A DNA stretch of 8,279 nt from Oceanococcus sp051252075 (GCA_051252075.1 JBPOFU010000110.1:1-8279), one strand, 5' to 3'. Shown: positions 1 to 6,639, numbered from the stretch's first letter. Program-made: numbers and translations. Notes: a model not told the origin generated them from the sequence alone.

Positions 1-643
1 GGCCCGCATTTGCCGTCGGCTCGATGCGGTGGGCTTTATGCCTGACTACCGCTTAGCGCCCATGCACAAGTTCCCAGCGGCCTTGGATGATTGCGAGCGC
101 GCCTATCGTGGCTTATTAGACGCTGGGTTCAAGCCGGAAAATATCGTCATTGCCGGAGAATCTGCTGGCGGCAACCTGACGTTGGGTCTGTTGCAACGTA
201 TTCGTCGTCACGATTGGCCGATGCCGGCTTGTGCGGTACCTATATCACCAGTCACCGAATTCGCGCGGGTACATGTTCCCATGTCACGTGTTTTAAACCG
301 GCGCAAAGATCCACTGCTGCCGATCAACGCATTTACCGTTCTAGGCCCATTGTACGTGGGCGAGCACGACGCCACAGATCCAGAACTGTCCCCCATTTAC
401 GCCAATTGCAAGGGCTTCCCGCCGCTGTACTTCTTAGTTGGTGAAACCGAAATTCTGCTTGATGACTGCCTCATCATGGCTGAACACGCACGCCGCGATG
501 GTGTTGAAACCAAAGTGGATGTTTGGCCCGTGCTTCCACATGCCTTTCCGTTGTTCATCCGTATCCTGCCAGAAGCTTTAGAGGCGAGAAACGACATCAT
601 CGACTTTATGCGCCAACACCTGCCAGAGAAACCCCCAGCATGA
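1..643 (+). CDS. Alpha/beta hydrolase, HSL-type esterase (5' end missing)
   Basis: Cytoplasmic-type carboxylesterase of the hormone-sensitive-lipase-like alpha/beta hydrolase family; it should cleave a carboxylic ester to acid plus alcohol. The reading frame is open from base 2, and 213 residues are visible before the TGA at 641-643. The start and the HGGG oxyanion-hole motif lie upstream of the window, since the family is usually about 300 residues. The first visible block, PDYRLAP followed by FPAALDD, is the family signature just after that motif. The nucleophile is the Ser codon at 161-163 in GESAGG. The acid position is Glu (449-451) in GETEILLDD; many members have Asp here, but a Glu-LLDD variant is common in this subgroup. 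The His codon is 539-541 in LPHAF. The GTG at 29 is in frame but internal to conserved sequence, so it is not the start. The stop overlaps the next gene as ATGA, implying coupled translation. The substrate cannot be read from the sequence. Confidence 0.9.
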   Translation, partial: ARICRRLDAVGFMPDYRLAPMHKFPAALDDCERAYRGLLDAGFKPENIVIAGESAGGNLTLGLLQRIRRHDWPMPACAVPISPVTEFARVHVPMSRVLNRRKDPLLPINAFTVLGPLYVGEHDATDPELSPIYANCKGFPPLYFLVGETEILLDDCLIMAEHARRDGVETKVDVWPVLPHAFPLFIRILPEALEARNDIIDFMRQHLPEKPPA

Positions 644-2535
644 GCTACCACGCAGAATATCAAAGAGCCCAAACTGCGCCACTCGAATACTGGGAGGAAC
701 AAGCACAACATTTGCATTGGGACGCCCCTTGGGAGCAGGTACTTGACAGCACAAATGCCCCCTTTGACCGTTGGTTTCCAGGGGCGAAAATTAACACTTG
801 CTACAACGCACTCGACCGCCATGTTGAAAATGGACGAGCGGATCAAGCGGCGTTAATTTATGACTCTCCAGTCACTGCAAGCAAACGGCAATTCAGCTAC
901 CGCGAATTAAGGGACGAAGTCGCCAAGCTGGCGGGTGCCCTTGTTGAACTTGGTGTCGGCAAAGGCGACCGTGTGGTGATTTACATGCCCATGGTGCCGC
1001 AAGCTGCAATGGCTATGCTGGCCTGCGCTCGGATAGGTGCAATCCATTCCGTGGTATTCGGTGGTTTTGCTGCTACGGAACTGGCTAAGCGCATCGATGC
1101 AGCCGCACCCAAGTTGCTGATGTCCGCCTCTTGTGGGATAGAGCCAGGGCGCACGATTGCCTATAAGCCCTTGCTCGACGAAGCTTTAAAAATTGCTGAG
1201 CACCCAGTCGAAAACTGCCTGATTTTGCAGCGCCCCCAATGCCAAGCTGCGCTGCAGGATGGGCGGGATCACGACTGGCAAACAGCCAGCGCCAAAGCCA
1301 CACCAGCAGACTGTGTCAGCCTGCTGTCCACCGACCCTCTTTATGTCCTGTACACCTCGGGCACAACGGGCAAACCCAAAGGCGTGGTTCGCGACAACGG
1401 CGGGCACGCGGTGGCCATGCACTACTCCATGCGCGCGGTGTACCGCGCCAAACCAGGTGAAGTGTATTGGGCCGCATCCGACGTCGGCTGGGTGGTTGGC
1501 CATTCCTACATTGTGTACGCACCACTATTGATGGGCTGCACCACCGTCATGTATGAAGGCAAGCCCGTTGGAACACCTGATGCGGGTGCCTTCTGGCGCA
1601 TGATCGACGAATACAAAATCAGCACTTTGTTCACCGCGCCCACGGCCTTTCGAGCCATCAAAAAAGAAGATCCTCAAGGGCGACTGTTGGCGGATTACGA
1701 CATCTCCAGCTTGAAGACCTTGTATTTGGCGGGTGAACGCTCCGACCCTGACACCATCGTGTGGGCCCAGGACCAGCTTAAAGTGCCGGTGATCGATCAC
1801 TGGTGGCAGACTGAATTGGGTTGGCCGGCAATCGCCAATTGCTTAGGACTGCAAGAACTTGCAGTTAAACCCGGCTCTTCCAGCGTTCCGGTACCCGGCT
1901 ATGAATTCGCAGTGCTGGACGAGCAAGGTCAAGTGTTGGCAGACAACAGCATCGGCAATCTCGCCATACGCTTACCCCTGCCCCCCGGCACCTTACTAAC
2001 GCTCTGGGACAACGATGACGGCTATCAAGAAAACTACCTTGCGCGCTATCCCGGTTACTACCTCACCGGGGATGCCGGGTTTCGCGATGATGATGGCTAT
2101 ATTTCCATCATGTCGCGCATAGACGACATCATTAATGTAGCCGGGCATCGCCTGTCCACCGGAGGTATGGAAGAAGTATTGGCAGCCCATCCTGCGGTCG
2201 CAGAGTGCGCCGTCATTGGCGTAGCCGATACCCTCAAAGGCCAGCTACCTTTGGGCCTGGTAGTACTCAAAACAGGAGTAGAACAAAGCGACAAAGCGCT
2301 GTGCCTAGAACTCATCGCCAGTGTTCGCGAAAGCATAGGCGCTGTAGCCGCCTTCAAGTTGGTCGCAGTCGTTCCGCGCTTGCCAAAAACCCGCTCCGGC
2401 AAGGTGCTGCGCGCTTGCATGCGCAAGCTCGCGGATGGGGAAAACCCAGCTGTCCCTGCTACCATTGACGATCCGAATATTCTGGACGAGATAGCTCAGG
2501 CCTTAAAGCAGTTGGGCTATCCCGTCTCTGATTGA
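640..2535 (+). CDS. prpE: Propionyl-CoA synthetase (propionate--CoA ligase), PrpE/ACSS3 type
   Basis: Cytoplasmic AMP-forming acyl-CoA ligase that activates propionate, and probably acetate or other short acids, through an acyl-adenylate. It is 631 residues, matching the PrpE length of about 630. Order of features: acetyl-CoA-synthetase N-terminal segment (about residues 5-60); ATP-binding loop YTSGTTGKPKG from residue 238, followed by the PrpE-typical VVRDNGG; SDVGWVVGHSYIVY and YEGKPVGTPDAG, which favour PrpE over Acs; WWQTE from 388; the YLTGD Asp at 478; INVAGHRLSTG hinge region; and PKTRSGK with the catalytic Lys at about 588. That Lys is the usual site of regulatory acylation in the family. 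ATG 640 is chosen because it begins the family N-terminus and overlaps the hydrolase stop (ATGA); an in-frame extension back to 523 lies wholly inside the hydrolase and is not conserved-looking. One oddity is Leu instead of the usual Thr in WWQTE-L-GW. It does not sit with prpBCD genes, so a role with the neighbouring hydrolase is likely. Acetate or another short acid as main substrate is possible. Confidence 0.93.
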   Translation: MSYHAEYQRAQTAPLEYWEEQAQHLHWDAPWEQVLDSTNAPFDRWFPGAKINTCYNALDRHVENGRADQAALIYDSPVTASKRQFSYRELRDEVAKLAGALVELGVGKGDRVVIYMPMVPQAAMAMLACARIGAIHSVVFGGFAATELAKRIDAAAPKLLMSASCGIEPGRTIAYKPLLDEALKIAEHPVENCLILQRPQCQAALQDGRDHDWQTASAKATPADCVSLLSTDPLYVLYTSGTTGKPKGVVRDNGGHAVAMHYSMRAVYRAKPGEVYWAASDVGWVVGHSYIVYAPLLMGCTTVMYEGKPVGTPDAGAFWRMIDEYKISTLFTAPTAFRAIKKEDPQGRLLADYDISSLKTLYLAGERSDPDTIVWAQDQLKVPVIDHWWQTELGWPAIANCLGLQELAVKPGSSSVPVPGYEFAVLDEQGQVLADNSIGNLAIRLPLPPGTLLTLWDNDDGYQENYLARYPGYYLTGDAGFRDDDGYISIMSRIDDIINVAGHRLSTGGMEEVLAAHPAVAECAVIGVADTLKGQLPLGLVVLKTGVEQSDKALCLELIASVRESIGAVAAFKLVAVVPRLPKTRSGKVLRACMRKLADGENPAVPATIDDPNILDEIAQALKQLGYPVSD

Positions 2536-2539
2536 TAGC

Positions 2540-2574
2540 TGCGGCCAAATCGCGCCGCAAATGAGCGATTGGGC
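2540..2574 (+). promoter_or_regulatory. Two competing RNA hairpins before the SDR start codon
   Basis: The 39-nt gap after prpE can fold in two mutually exclusive ways. Fold A pairs TGCGGC (2540-2545) with GCCGCA (2554-2559) around an 8-nt loop. Fold B pairs 2544-2553 with 2565-2574: six pairs (AATCGC with GCGATT), one A/G mismatch, then GCC with GGC, around an 11-nt loop. Fold B ends at the base just before the SDR ATG at 2575, so it would hide the start region, whereas fold A leaves 2560-2574 free. Ribosomes finishing prpE at 2535 would cover the left arm. There is no U-run, so this is not a normal intrinsic terminator. The pairing is visible; a regulatory role is inference and chance is possible in so short a stretch. 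Confidence 0.3.
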
Positions 2575-3267
2575 ATGAACACCGAAAAATCAGTTTTGAT
2601 TACTGGCGGAGGCACCGGTTTGGGTGCGGCCTGCGCCCAATTACTCGCCCGCAAAGGCTGGCGCGTCGGCTTAGCAGGCCGCCGATTGGAGCCACTACAG
2701 ACGCAAGCTCAAGAACTGGGCGAGCGCGCGAGCGTCATGCCTTTGGATGTCTGTGACGCGGCCGCCGTTGGCCAGGCAATTGAAGATTTCAAACCCGATG
2801 CCATTATTAATGCAGCGGCGGTTCTGGGCCAAGGCGACATCACCGAAGATCTGGGACCGGATGAATTTGCAGCGGTGCAATCCATCAACGTGAACGGCAC
2901 GTTTCATACCTGTTACGCCGCCATGCGGATGTGGCATCGCCTTGGATTGCCGGGCGATATCGTCAACGTCACATCGCTTGCCGGCATTCGCGGCATGCAA
3001 GCCTTTCCCGGATTTTCCGCTTACGCGGCATCCAAGCATGCGGTAGTCGGTCTTACCGAAGCCTTGGCCAAAGACGGCAAAGCGCACGATATCCGGGTCA
3101 ATGCGATTGCCCCCGGAATGATGCGCACTGCCATGTTGGCGCAGCTTGGCATCAGCCCTAAAACATTGCCCGAGGATGTCGCACCGACAGTGGAATACTT
3201 GCTCGACCGGCAACGATCGGGCCCTTTAACTGGTAGCACCATAGAGATTCACTGCAATGACGAATGA
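2575..3267 (+). CDS. Short-chain dehydrogenase/reductase (classical SDR)
   Basis: Cytoplasmic NAD(P)-dependent oxidoreductase acting on an alcohol/ketone or similar carbonyl group. The protein is 230 residues, slightly short for the usual 250 or so, but complete. Classical SDR motifs are all present: Rossmann TGGGTGLG at residues 10-17; LDV at 57-59 next to the adenine pocket; NAA at 79-81 in place of NNAG; catalytic Asn 106 in SINVNG; Ser 134; and Tyr150-Ala-Ala-Ser-Lys154. AGRRLE (34-39), with Arg after the second strand, hints at NADPH use. ATG 2575 starts just before the first strand; TTG 2569 is in frame but less likely. The Shine-Dalgarno sequence is weak (GAG at 2563-2565) and may be controlled by the hairpins in front. 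The 3' end overlaps the pterin-synthase-like gene by 11 nt, so the two are probably translated together. Substrate unknown. A sepiapterin- or pterin-reductase-like role is suggested only by that neighbour; a catabolic dehydrogenase for the hydrolase product is an equally good reading. Confidence 0.9.
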   Translation: MNTEKSVLITGGGTGLGAACAQLLARKGWRVGLAGRRLEPLQTQAQELGERASVMPLDVCDAAAVGQAIEDFKPDAIINAAAVLGQGDITEDLGPDEFAAVQSINVNGTFHTCYAAMRMWHRLGLPGDIVNVTSLAGIRGMQAFPGFSAYAASKHAVVGLTEALAKDGKAHDIRVNAIAPGMMRTAMLAQLGISPKTLPEDVAPTVEYLLDRQRSGPLTGSTIEIHCNDE

Positions 3268-3697
3268 GCCTGCGCCCATCGTTTACCTCACGCGACGAGA
3301 ACACTTTTGCGCCGCACACCGGCTGTGGTCACAAGACCTCAGTGAAGAGGAAAACAAGGCCCTATACGGCCCATGCTCTCGAAAGTACGGCCACGGACAC
3401 AACTACTTCATGGACGTAACACTGCGCGGCCCAGTGGATCCGCGAACCGGGGTCATCGTGAATCTCACCGAAGTCCGTGATGCACTGAAAGAACTCATAC
3501 TGCAAGATACCGATCAACGCCATCTCAACCATGACTCCCCATTGTGTGAGGGCGTCAATCCCACCGCTGAAAACTTGGCAGTCCTGTTTTGGAGCGTACT
3601 GCACCAGCGTTTCGGCGCCTTACTATTTGAAGTCAAAGTCCAAGAAACTGACAAGAATTGGGCTGTCTACCGTGGTGAAACCTCGAGCCCGAGCTGA
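3257..3697 (+). CDS. 6-pyruvoyl-tetrahydropterin synthase / QueD-family protein, altered active site
   Basis: A 146-residue T-fold protein of the PTPS/6-carboxytetrahydropterin synthase family, whose members convert 7,8-dihydroneopterin triphosphate. Zinc ligands His21 (in FCAAHRL), His46 and His48 (in YGHGHNY) are present, as is the nucleophile Cys40 with five residues between it and His46; that spacing and HGHNY resemble eukaryotic-type PTPS more than E. coli QueD. VDPRTGVIVNLTEV (60-73) is the standard family block. The pterin-anchoring Glu130 is in VQETDKN. In the catalytic Asp-His pair, Asp86 is kept but the following His is Gln87 (codon CAA, 3515-3517), giving TDQRHLNHD where the family has LDH(K/R)xLN. 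No queC or queE gene is nearby. The gene overlaps the SDR by 11 nt and has only a weak ribosome-binding site (AGAG at 3244-3247), so it is likely coupled. Family membership is sure. True PTPS or QueD activity is doubtful; a shifted role for His89 or His92, or a different reaction, is possible. Confidence 0.88.
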   Translation: MTNEPAPIVYLTRREHFCAAHRLWSQDLSEEENKALYGPCSRKYGHGHNYFMDVTLRGPVDPRTGVIVNLTEVRDALKELILQDTDQRHLNHDSPLCEGVNPTAENLAVLFWSVLHQRFGALLFEVKVQETDKNWAVYRGETSSPS

Positions 3698-3739
3698 GCC
3701 TACTTTCGTTTAAACAATAACCTCAACAACAAAGTCCTT

Positions 3740-4957
3740 ATGAGCACAGACAACATATTGATTATCGGTGGCGGACAAGCCGGCGCCACCTTGGCCCAAG
3801 ACCTGCGTAAGCAGGGTTTTGAAGGCGACCTGACCATTTTGGGCGACGAACCCAACCTGCCCTATCGACGCCCACCTTTATCCAAGACCTATCTTGCTGG
3901 TGAAGTTAGCGAAGAAAGCCTGCAGGTCATGAAAGCGCCGATACTGGAAAAGAACCGGATTCACTATCGTGGCGGGGTCAAAGTCAACGCGATTGATCGC
4001 AGCAATAAAACTGTAAGTCTGGATAACGGCGAAAGTTTGAGCTACAACAAACTGGCTTTGACCACGGGCGGGCGGGCTCGCCCCTTACCGGTCCAGGGCG
4101 CCGATGCCAGCAATGTGTTTGAACTGCGCGGCGTCGCGGATGTCGATGCCATTCGCGCCCATTGTGTAGCTGGCAAACGCGTGGTCATTATTGGTGGTGG
4201 TTTTATTGGTTTGGAAGTCGCCGCCGTAGCGCGCAAATTGGAACTGGACGTCACCATCGTTGAAGGCTTGCCGCGTGTATTGGCCCGCGTAACAGCGCCA
4301 CCGGTGTCTGAATTTTTCGAAAACGTACACCGCGATGCAGGTGTCAAACTGCTAACCAATGCCGCTGTCACGGCGCTGCGTGGCAACCCCGTTAATCAGG
4401 TGGAACTTGCAGACGGCCAGTTGCTAGACGCTGATTTCGTTGTCGTAGGCATAGGCCTTATCGCCAATACAGAACTGGCCGAGCAAGCGGGTTTGGAAGT
4501 CAGCAACGGCATTGTGGTGGATGAGTGCGCACGCACCAGTGATCCAGACATCGTGGCCGCTGGCGACTGTACCAATTTACCCAGCGCCTTTTACGGCCGA
4601 CGGATTCGCCTAGAGTCGGTCAACAACGCAATGGAACAAGCGCGTACCGCGGCGGCTAGCCTGATGGGCAATGAGAAAGTCTATGACGCGGTACCTTGGT
4701 TTTGGTCCGATCAATATGACCTCAAACTGCAAATGGTTGGCCTCTCCGAAGGCTACGACGAATGTGTGTTACGTGGCGATCCAGACAGCCGCCACTTTTC
4801 ATTGTTCTATCTCAAAGACGGTGTCGTCATTTCTGCGGATGCGGTCAGTCAGCCCAAGGATTTCATGGCGGCCAAAAAATTGGTGGCTGCGAAAGCGAAA
4901 GTTTCAGCTGAGCAATTGGCCAATACCGAAGTTTCGTTGATGGAATTACTGGAGTAA
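3740..4957 (+). CDS. FAD-dependent NAD(P)H:ferredoxin reductase (putidaredoxin-/rubredoxin-reductase type)
   Basis: Cytoplasmic flavoprotein that passes electrons from NADH to a [2Fe-2S] ferredoxin or rubredoxin, which in turn feeds a cytochrome P450, ring-hydroxylating dioxygenase or alkane hydroxylase. It is 405 residues, normal for the CamA/ThcD/RhodA-like class. Visible are the FAD-binding GGGQAG (10-15) and PYRRPPLSK (41-49), the second Rossmann GGGFIG (152-157) with Glu175 after the next strand (TIVEGLPRVL), which favours NADH, and the flavin-contacting AAGDCTNLP (273-281). The C-terminal reductase domain begins near VPWFWSDQY (318-326). ATG 3740 is used because it precedes the first beta strand directly; there is no clear Shine-Dalgarno sequence in the preceding 42 nt (3698-3739), in which I also see no promoter or terminator. 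Same strand and short gap suggest it belongs to the upstream operon. No ferredoxin or oxygenase gene is in the window, so its partner must lie elsewhere. Confidence 0.93.
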   Translation: MSTDNILIIGGGQAGATLAQDLRKQGFEGDLTILGDEPNLPYRRPPLSKTYLAGEVSEESLQVMKAPILEKNRIHYRGGVKVNAIDRSNKTVSLDNGESLSYNKLALTTGGRARPLPVQGADASNVFELRGVADVDAIRAHCVAGKRVVIIGGGFIGLEVAAVARKLELDVTIVEGLPRVLARVTAPPVSEFFENVHRDAGVKLLTNAAVTALRGNPVNQVELADGQLLDADFVVVGIGLIANTELAEQAGLEVSNGIVVDECARTSDPDIVAAGDCTNLPSAFYGRRIRLESVNNAMEQARTAAASLMGNEKVYDAVPWFWSDQYDLKLQMVGLSEGYDECVLRGDPDSRHFSLFYLKDGVVISADAVSQPKDFMAAKKLVAAKAKVSAEQLANTEVSLMELLE

Positions 4958-5106
4958 TTCACTCGGGCATGCTGGTCCGGACGAGGACCGCGCATCAGCG
5001 CAGTTCTCATCCTTTGGCGCATTATCCAGTGGACCATATTTCTCAAATCGTTGAAACCAAGATCGCGACACCTTGTCAGCCATTGTGAAATACAACTTCT
5101 AGGGCA
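4958..5106. other. Convergent intergenic gap with a weak hairpin, no clear terminator
   Basis: This stretch lies between the ends of the ferredoxin reductase (+) and the WS/DGAT (-). GGTCC at 4974-4978 can pair with GGACC at 4985-4989 around six bases, and GCGC-ATCA-GCGC follows at 4990-5001. Neither is followed by a T-run on either strand, so I cannot call a Rho-independent terminator. Both transcripts may end here by Rho or by converging polymerases. No ORF or RNA gene was recognised. Confidence 0.4.
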
Positions 5107-6465
5107 TCACAAACCGGCAGCTTGTTCCAATTCTTCTAAGGCTTCCCGGGTATGCACAGCGAGGTTTTGCAAATGCGGAACGGCCTTACGGCAACCGATG
5201 TACCCCACACAAATATGATCGCTGTAACCAATCACGGTGACGTTCATGGCGTAGCCATCGAACAAGATGGACATGGGGTACATCGCTTCCAACTCCGCTC
5301 CACGTAGGTACAGTTTCTCCTTGGTCAAAACTACGTTGGAGACCACAAAGTTGAAGAACGGCGGCATCTTGGACAAGGTTCCGGTGATTTGGCCCGCTAT
5401 GAGAGGTGCCAAGCCCATTAACGTGAATTGCTCCAATGCCGTCGGCGACATGCTCAGCAATTCATCTTTTGCACGCATTGTTGTGGCGTGTATCTGTTGC
5501 ACCCGTGCCAACGGATCGTCGTTGTCTGTCGCCAACGGACAAACAAATCCAGCAACTGCGTTGCCACCGCCATCCCCACGCGACAATCCAATGGGCACTG
5601 AAGCATTCAGACTGGACTTAGAGACTTCTTTGTTCTCCAGCATGTAGCGACGAACAGCCCCAGAGACAATTCCCAGCACGACGTCGTTGACACTAACTTC
5701 TAGCGCTTTGCTCAACGCCTTGACCCTATCCAATGGCAGGCGCTGTGTGCCCAATCGACGCTGGCGGGTGACTGGCTTATTAAATACGGATGCCGGTGTG
5801 TCCATCGCGGCACGTACGGTACTGCCATCACCACGGCTCATTTCTAATAGTTTCGTTGCCAACTGGCCCAAGCCCTTGGCTTGCGAACGCGCATCCTTTG
5901 CAACATCCGCTAGCTTGCGTGCGAGGCTTTTCTCGATAGGTTTCTTAGGAGCCCGAATGTCCTTATCTCCCGGCCAACGCATATCAGTGGGATCACTGCT
6001 CAACCACAATTTGGTCAGATGCATGGCGCCCATACCGTCTATCGCACAGTGATGAGATTTGAAATACACCGCAAAGCGGCCATTCTCCAAACCTTCAATA
6101 ATGTGACATTCCCACAGTGGTCGGCTGAAATCCATGGCATGGGAATGCAAGCGCTCTACCAATTGCCCCAACTCACGCTCACCACCGGGCTTAGGCAAGG
6201 CAGAGTGTCGAATATGGAATTCCATATCCACCTCCGACTCCTCCCACGCTGGGGCTAAATCCGACAAGGCACCCTGCGCTAAACGAAAAGCAAAGGGAGG
6301 CGGCATAAAAGGATGAGAGCGCAAGTTGTCCAGCATCTCGGTAAAGAAATACTGAGGATTGTCTGGCGGTAATTTGAACACCATTAAGCAGCCCAAGTGC
6401 ATTGGCGCTTGTGTGGTTTCCATACGCAAAAATGCAGCGTCCACCTGCCCCAGTCGTTTTTTCAT
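5107..6465 (-). CDS. Wax ester synthase / acyl-CoA:diacylglycerol acyltransferase (WS/DGAT)
   Basis: Bifunctional O-acyltransferase that joins acyl-CoA to a fatty alcohol (wax ester) or to diacylglycerol (triacylglycerol) at the cytoplasmic membrane and lipid-droplet surface; the storage-lipid enzyme of many marine gammaproteobacteria and actinobacteria. It is 452 residues, the usual length. The N-terminus carries the family block DAAFLRMET then PMHLG (9-25). PLW is at 116-118, the active-site HHxxxDG at 138-144 (His138, His139, Asp143, Gly144), the structural Asn260-Asp261 pair in VNDVVLG, and NFVVSNV at 372-378 where many members read NVPGP. ATG 6465 is supported by a strong Shine-Dalgarno sequence. 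It stands alone on its strand, divergent from a DUF1302 gene and convergent with the ferredoxin reductase. Genomes with this enzyme often have several copies; which acceptor alcohol this one prefers cannot be read from sequence. All catalytic residues are intact. Confidence 0.95.
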   Translation of the reverse strand: MKKRLGQVDAAFLRMETTQAPMHLGCLMVFKLPPDNPQYFFTEMLDNLRSHPFMPPPFAFRLAQGALSDLAPAWEESEVDMEFHIRHSALPKPGGERELGQLVERLHSHAMDFSRPLWECHIIEGLENGRFAVYFKSHHCAIDGMGAMHLTKLWLSSDPTDMRWPGDKDIRAPKKPIEKSLARKLADVAKDARSQAKGLGQLATKLLEMSRGDGSTVRAAMDTPASVFNKPVTRQRRLGTQRLPLDRVKALSKALEVSVNDVVLGIVSGAVRRYMLENKEVSKSSLNASVPIGLSRGDGGGNAVAGFVCPLATDNDDPLARVQQIHATTMRAKDELLSMSPTALEQFTLMGLAPLIAGQITGTLSKMPPFFNFVVSNVVLTKEKLYLRGAELEAMYPMSILFDGYAMNVTVIGYSDHICVGYIGCRKAVPHLQNLAVHTREALEELEQAAGL

Positions 6466-6472
6466 GCCCGTA

Positions 6473-6480
6473 CCTCTCCC
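6473..6480 (-). promoter_or_regulatory. Ribosome-binding site of the WS/DGAT gene
   Basis: Read on the - strand, GGGAGAGG sits seven bases before the ATG at 6465-6463. It is the best Shine-Dalgarno match on this strand in the region and fixes the start codon. Confidence 0.7.
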
Positions 6481-6482
6481 CT

Positions 6483-6511
6483 CTAATAATGACTTGCAGT
6501 CTAACGCTCAA
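6483..6511 (-). promoter_or_regulatory. Possible sigma-70 promoter for WS/DGAT
   Basis: On the - strand TTGAGC (6511-6506) and TATTAG (6488-6483) are 17 bp apart; each matches the sigma-70 consensus at four of six bases. Transcription would start near 6476, inside the ribosome-binding site, which leaves an unusually short leader. The real promoter may therefore lie further upstream in the 6512-6639 part of the gap. Confidence 0.25.
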
Positions 6512-6639
6512 TTTGTGGGAATAAACCCTCCAAATGCATGGACTTGGCAATGCTCCCCAATATGGGTGAGTAAAAACCTGAAAATACCAATACAATAAGT
6601 TGATAGCTATAGAAATTGTAACTCTGGGGAGTCCTACAA
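6512..6639. promoter_or_regulatory. Divergent control region between WS/DGAT and DUF1302 gene
   Basis: This AT-richer part of the 174-nt divergent gap must hold the promoter of the + strand DUF1302 gene. TACAAT (6591-6596) and TATAGA (6608-6613) are -10-like, but neither has a good -35 box at 16-18 bp, so an activator or another sigma factor may be used. Short inverted repeats occur (TCCA/TGGA around an ATGCAT core, and CCCA-ATA-TGGG ending at 6566), too small to name as operators. No ORF is supported here. Confidence 0.4.
6626..6631 (+). promoter_or_regulatory. Ribosome-binding site of the DUF1302 gene
   Basis: GGGGAG lies eight bases before the ATG at 6640 and decides the start of the right-hand gene, which also then begins with a proper signal peptide. 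Confidence 0.65.

Noticed and set aside
449..451. Loss of the catalytic acid in the hydrolase (Glu instead of Asp)
   Set aside because: The Glu-x-LLDD form is a known variant in this hydrolase subgroup, so I do not treat it as inactivation.
523..639. Longer start for the PrpE gene, in frame with the ligase
   Set aside because: It lies wholly within the hydrolase 3' end, shows no family similarity, and ATG 640 gives the normal PrpE N-terminus and length with a typical ATGA overlap.
397..846. 149-codon ORF antisense to the hydrolase/prpE junction
   Set aside because: Both sense-strand genes here have intact catalytic motifs; the antisense product has no recognisable features.
2569..2574. TTG start for the SDR two codons upstream
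   Set aside because: ATG 2575 is in the same frame, a stronger start codon, and already leaves the usual short lead-in before the first beta strand.
2695..3213. 172-codon ORF antisense to the SDR
   Set aside because: It is a shadow of the GC-rich codon pattern of the SDR; His/Cys-rich low-sense product, no family features.
4974..5001. Hairpins after the ferredoxin reductase as an intrinsic terminator
   Set aside because: Stems are only four or five pairs and no T-run follows on either strand.
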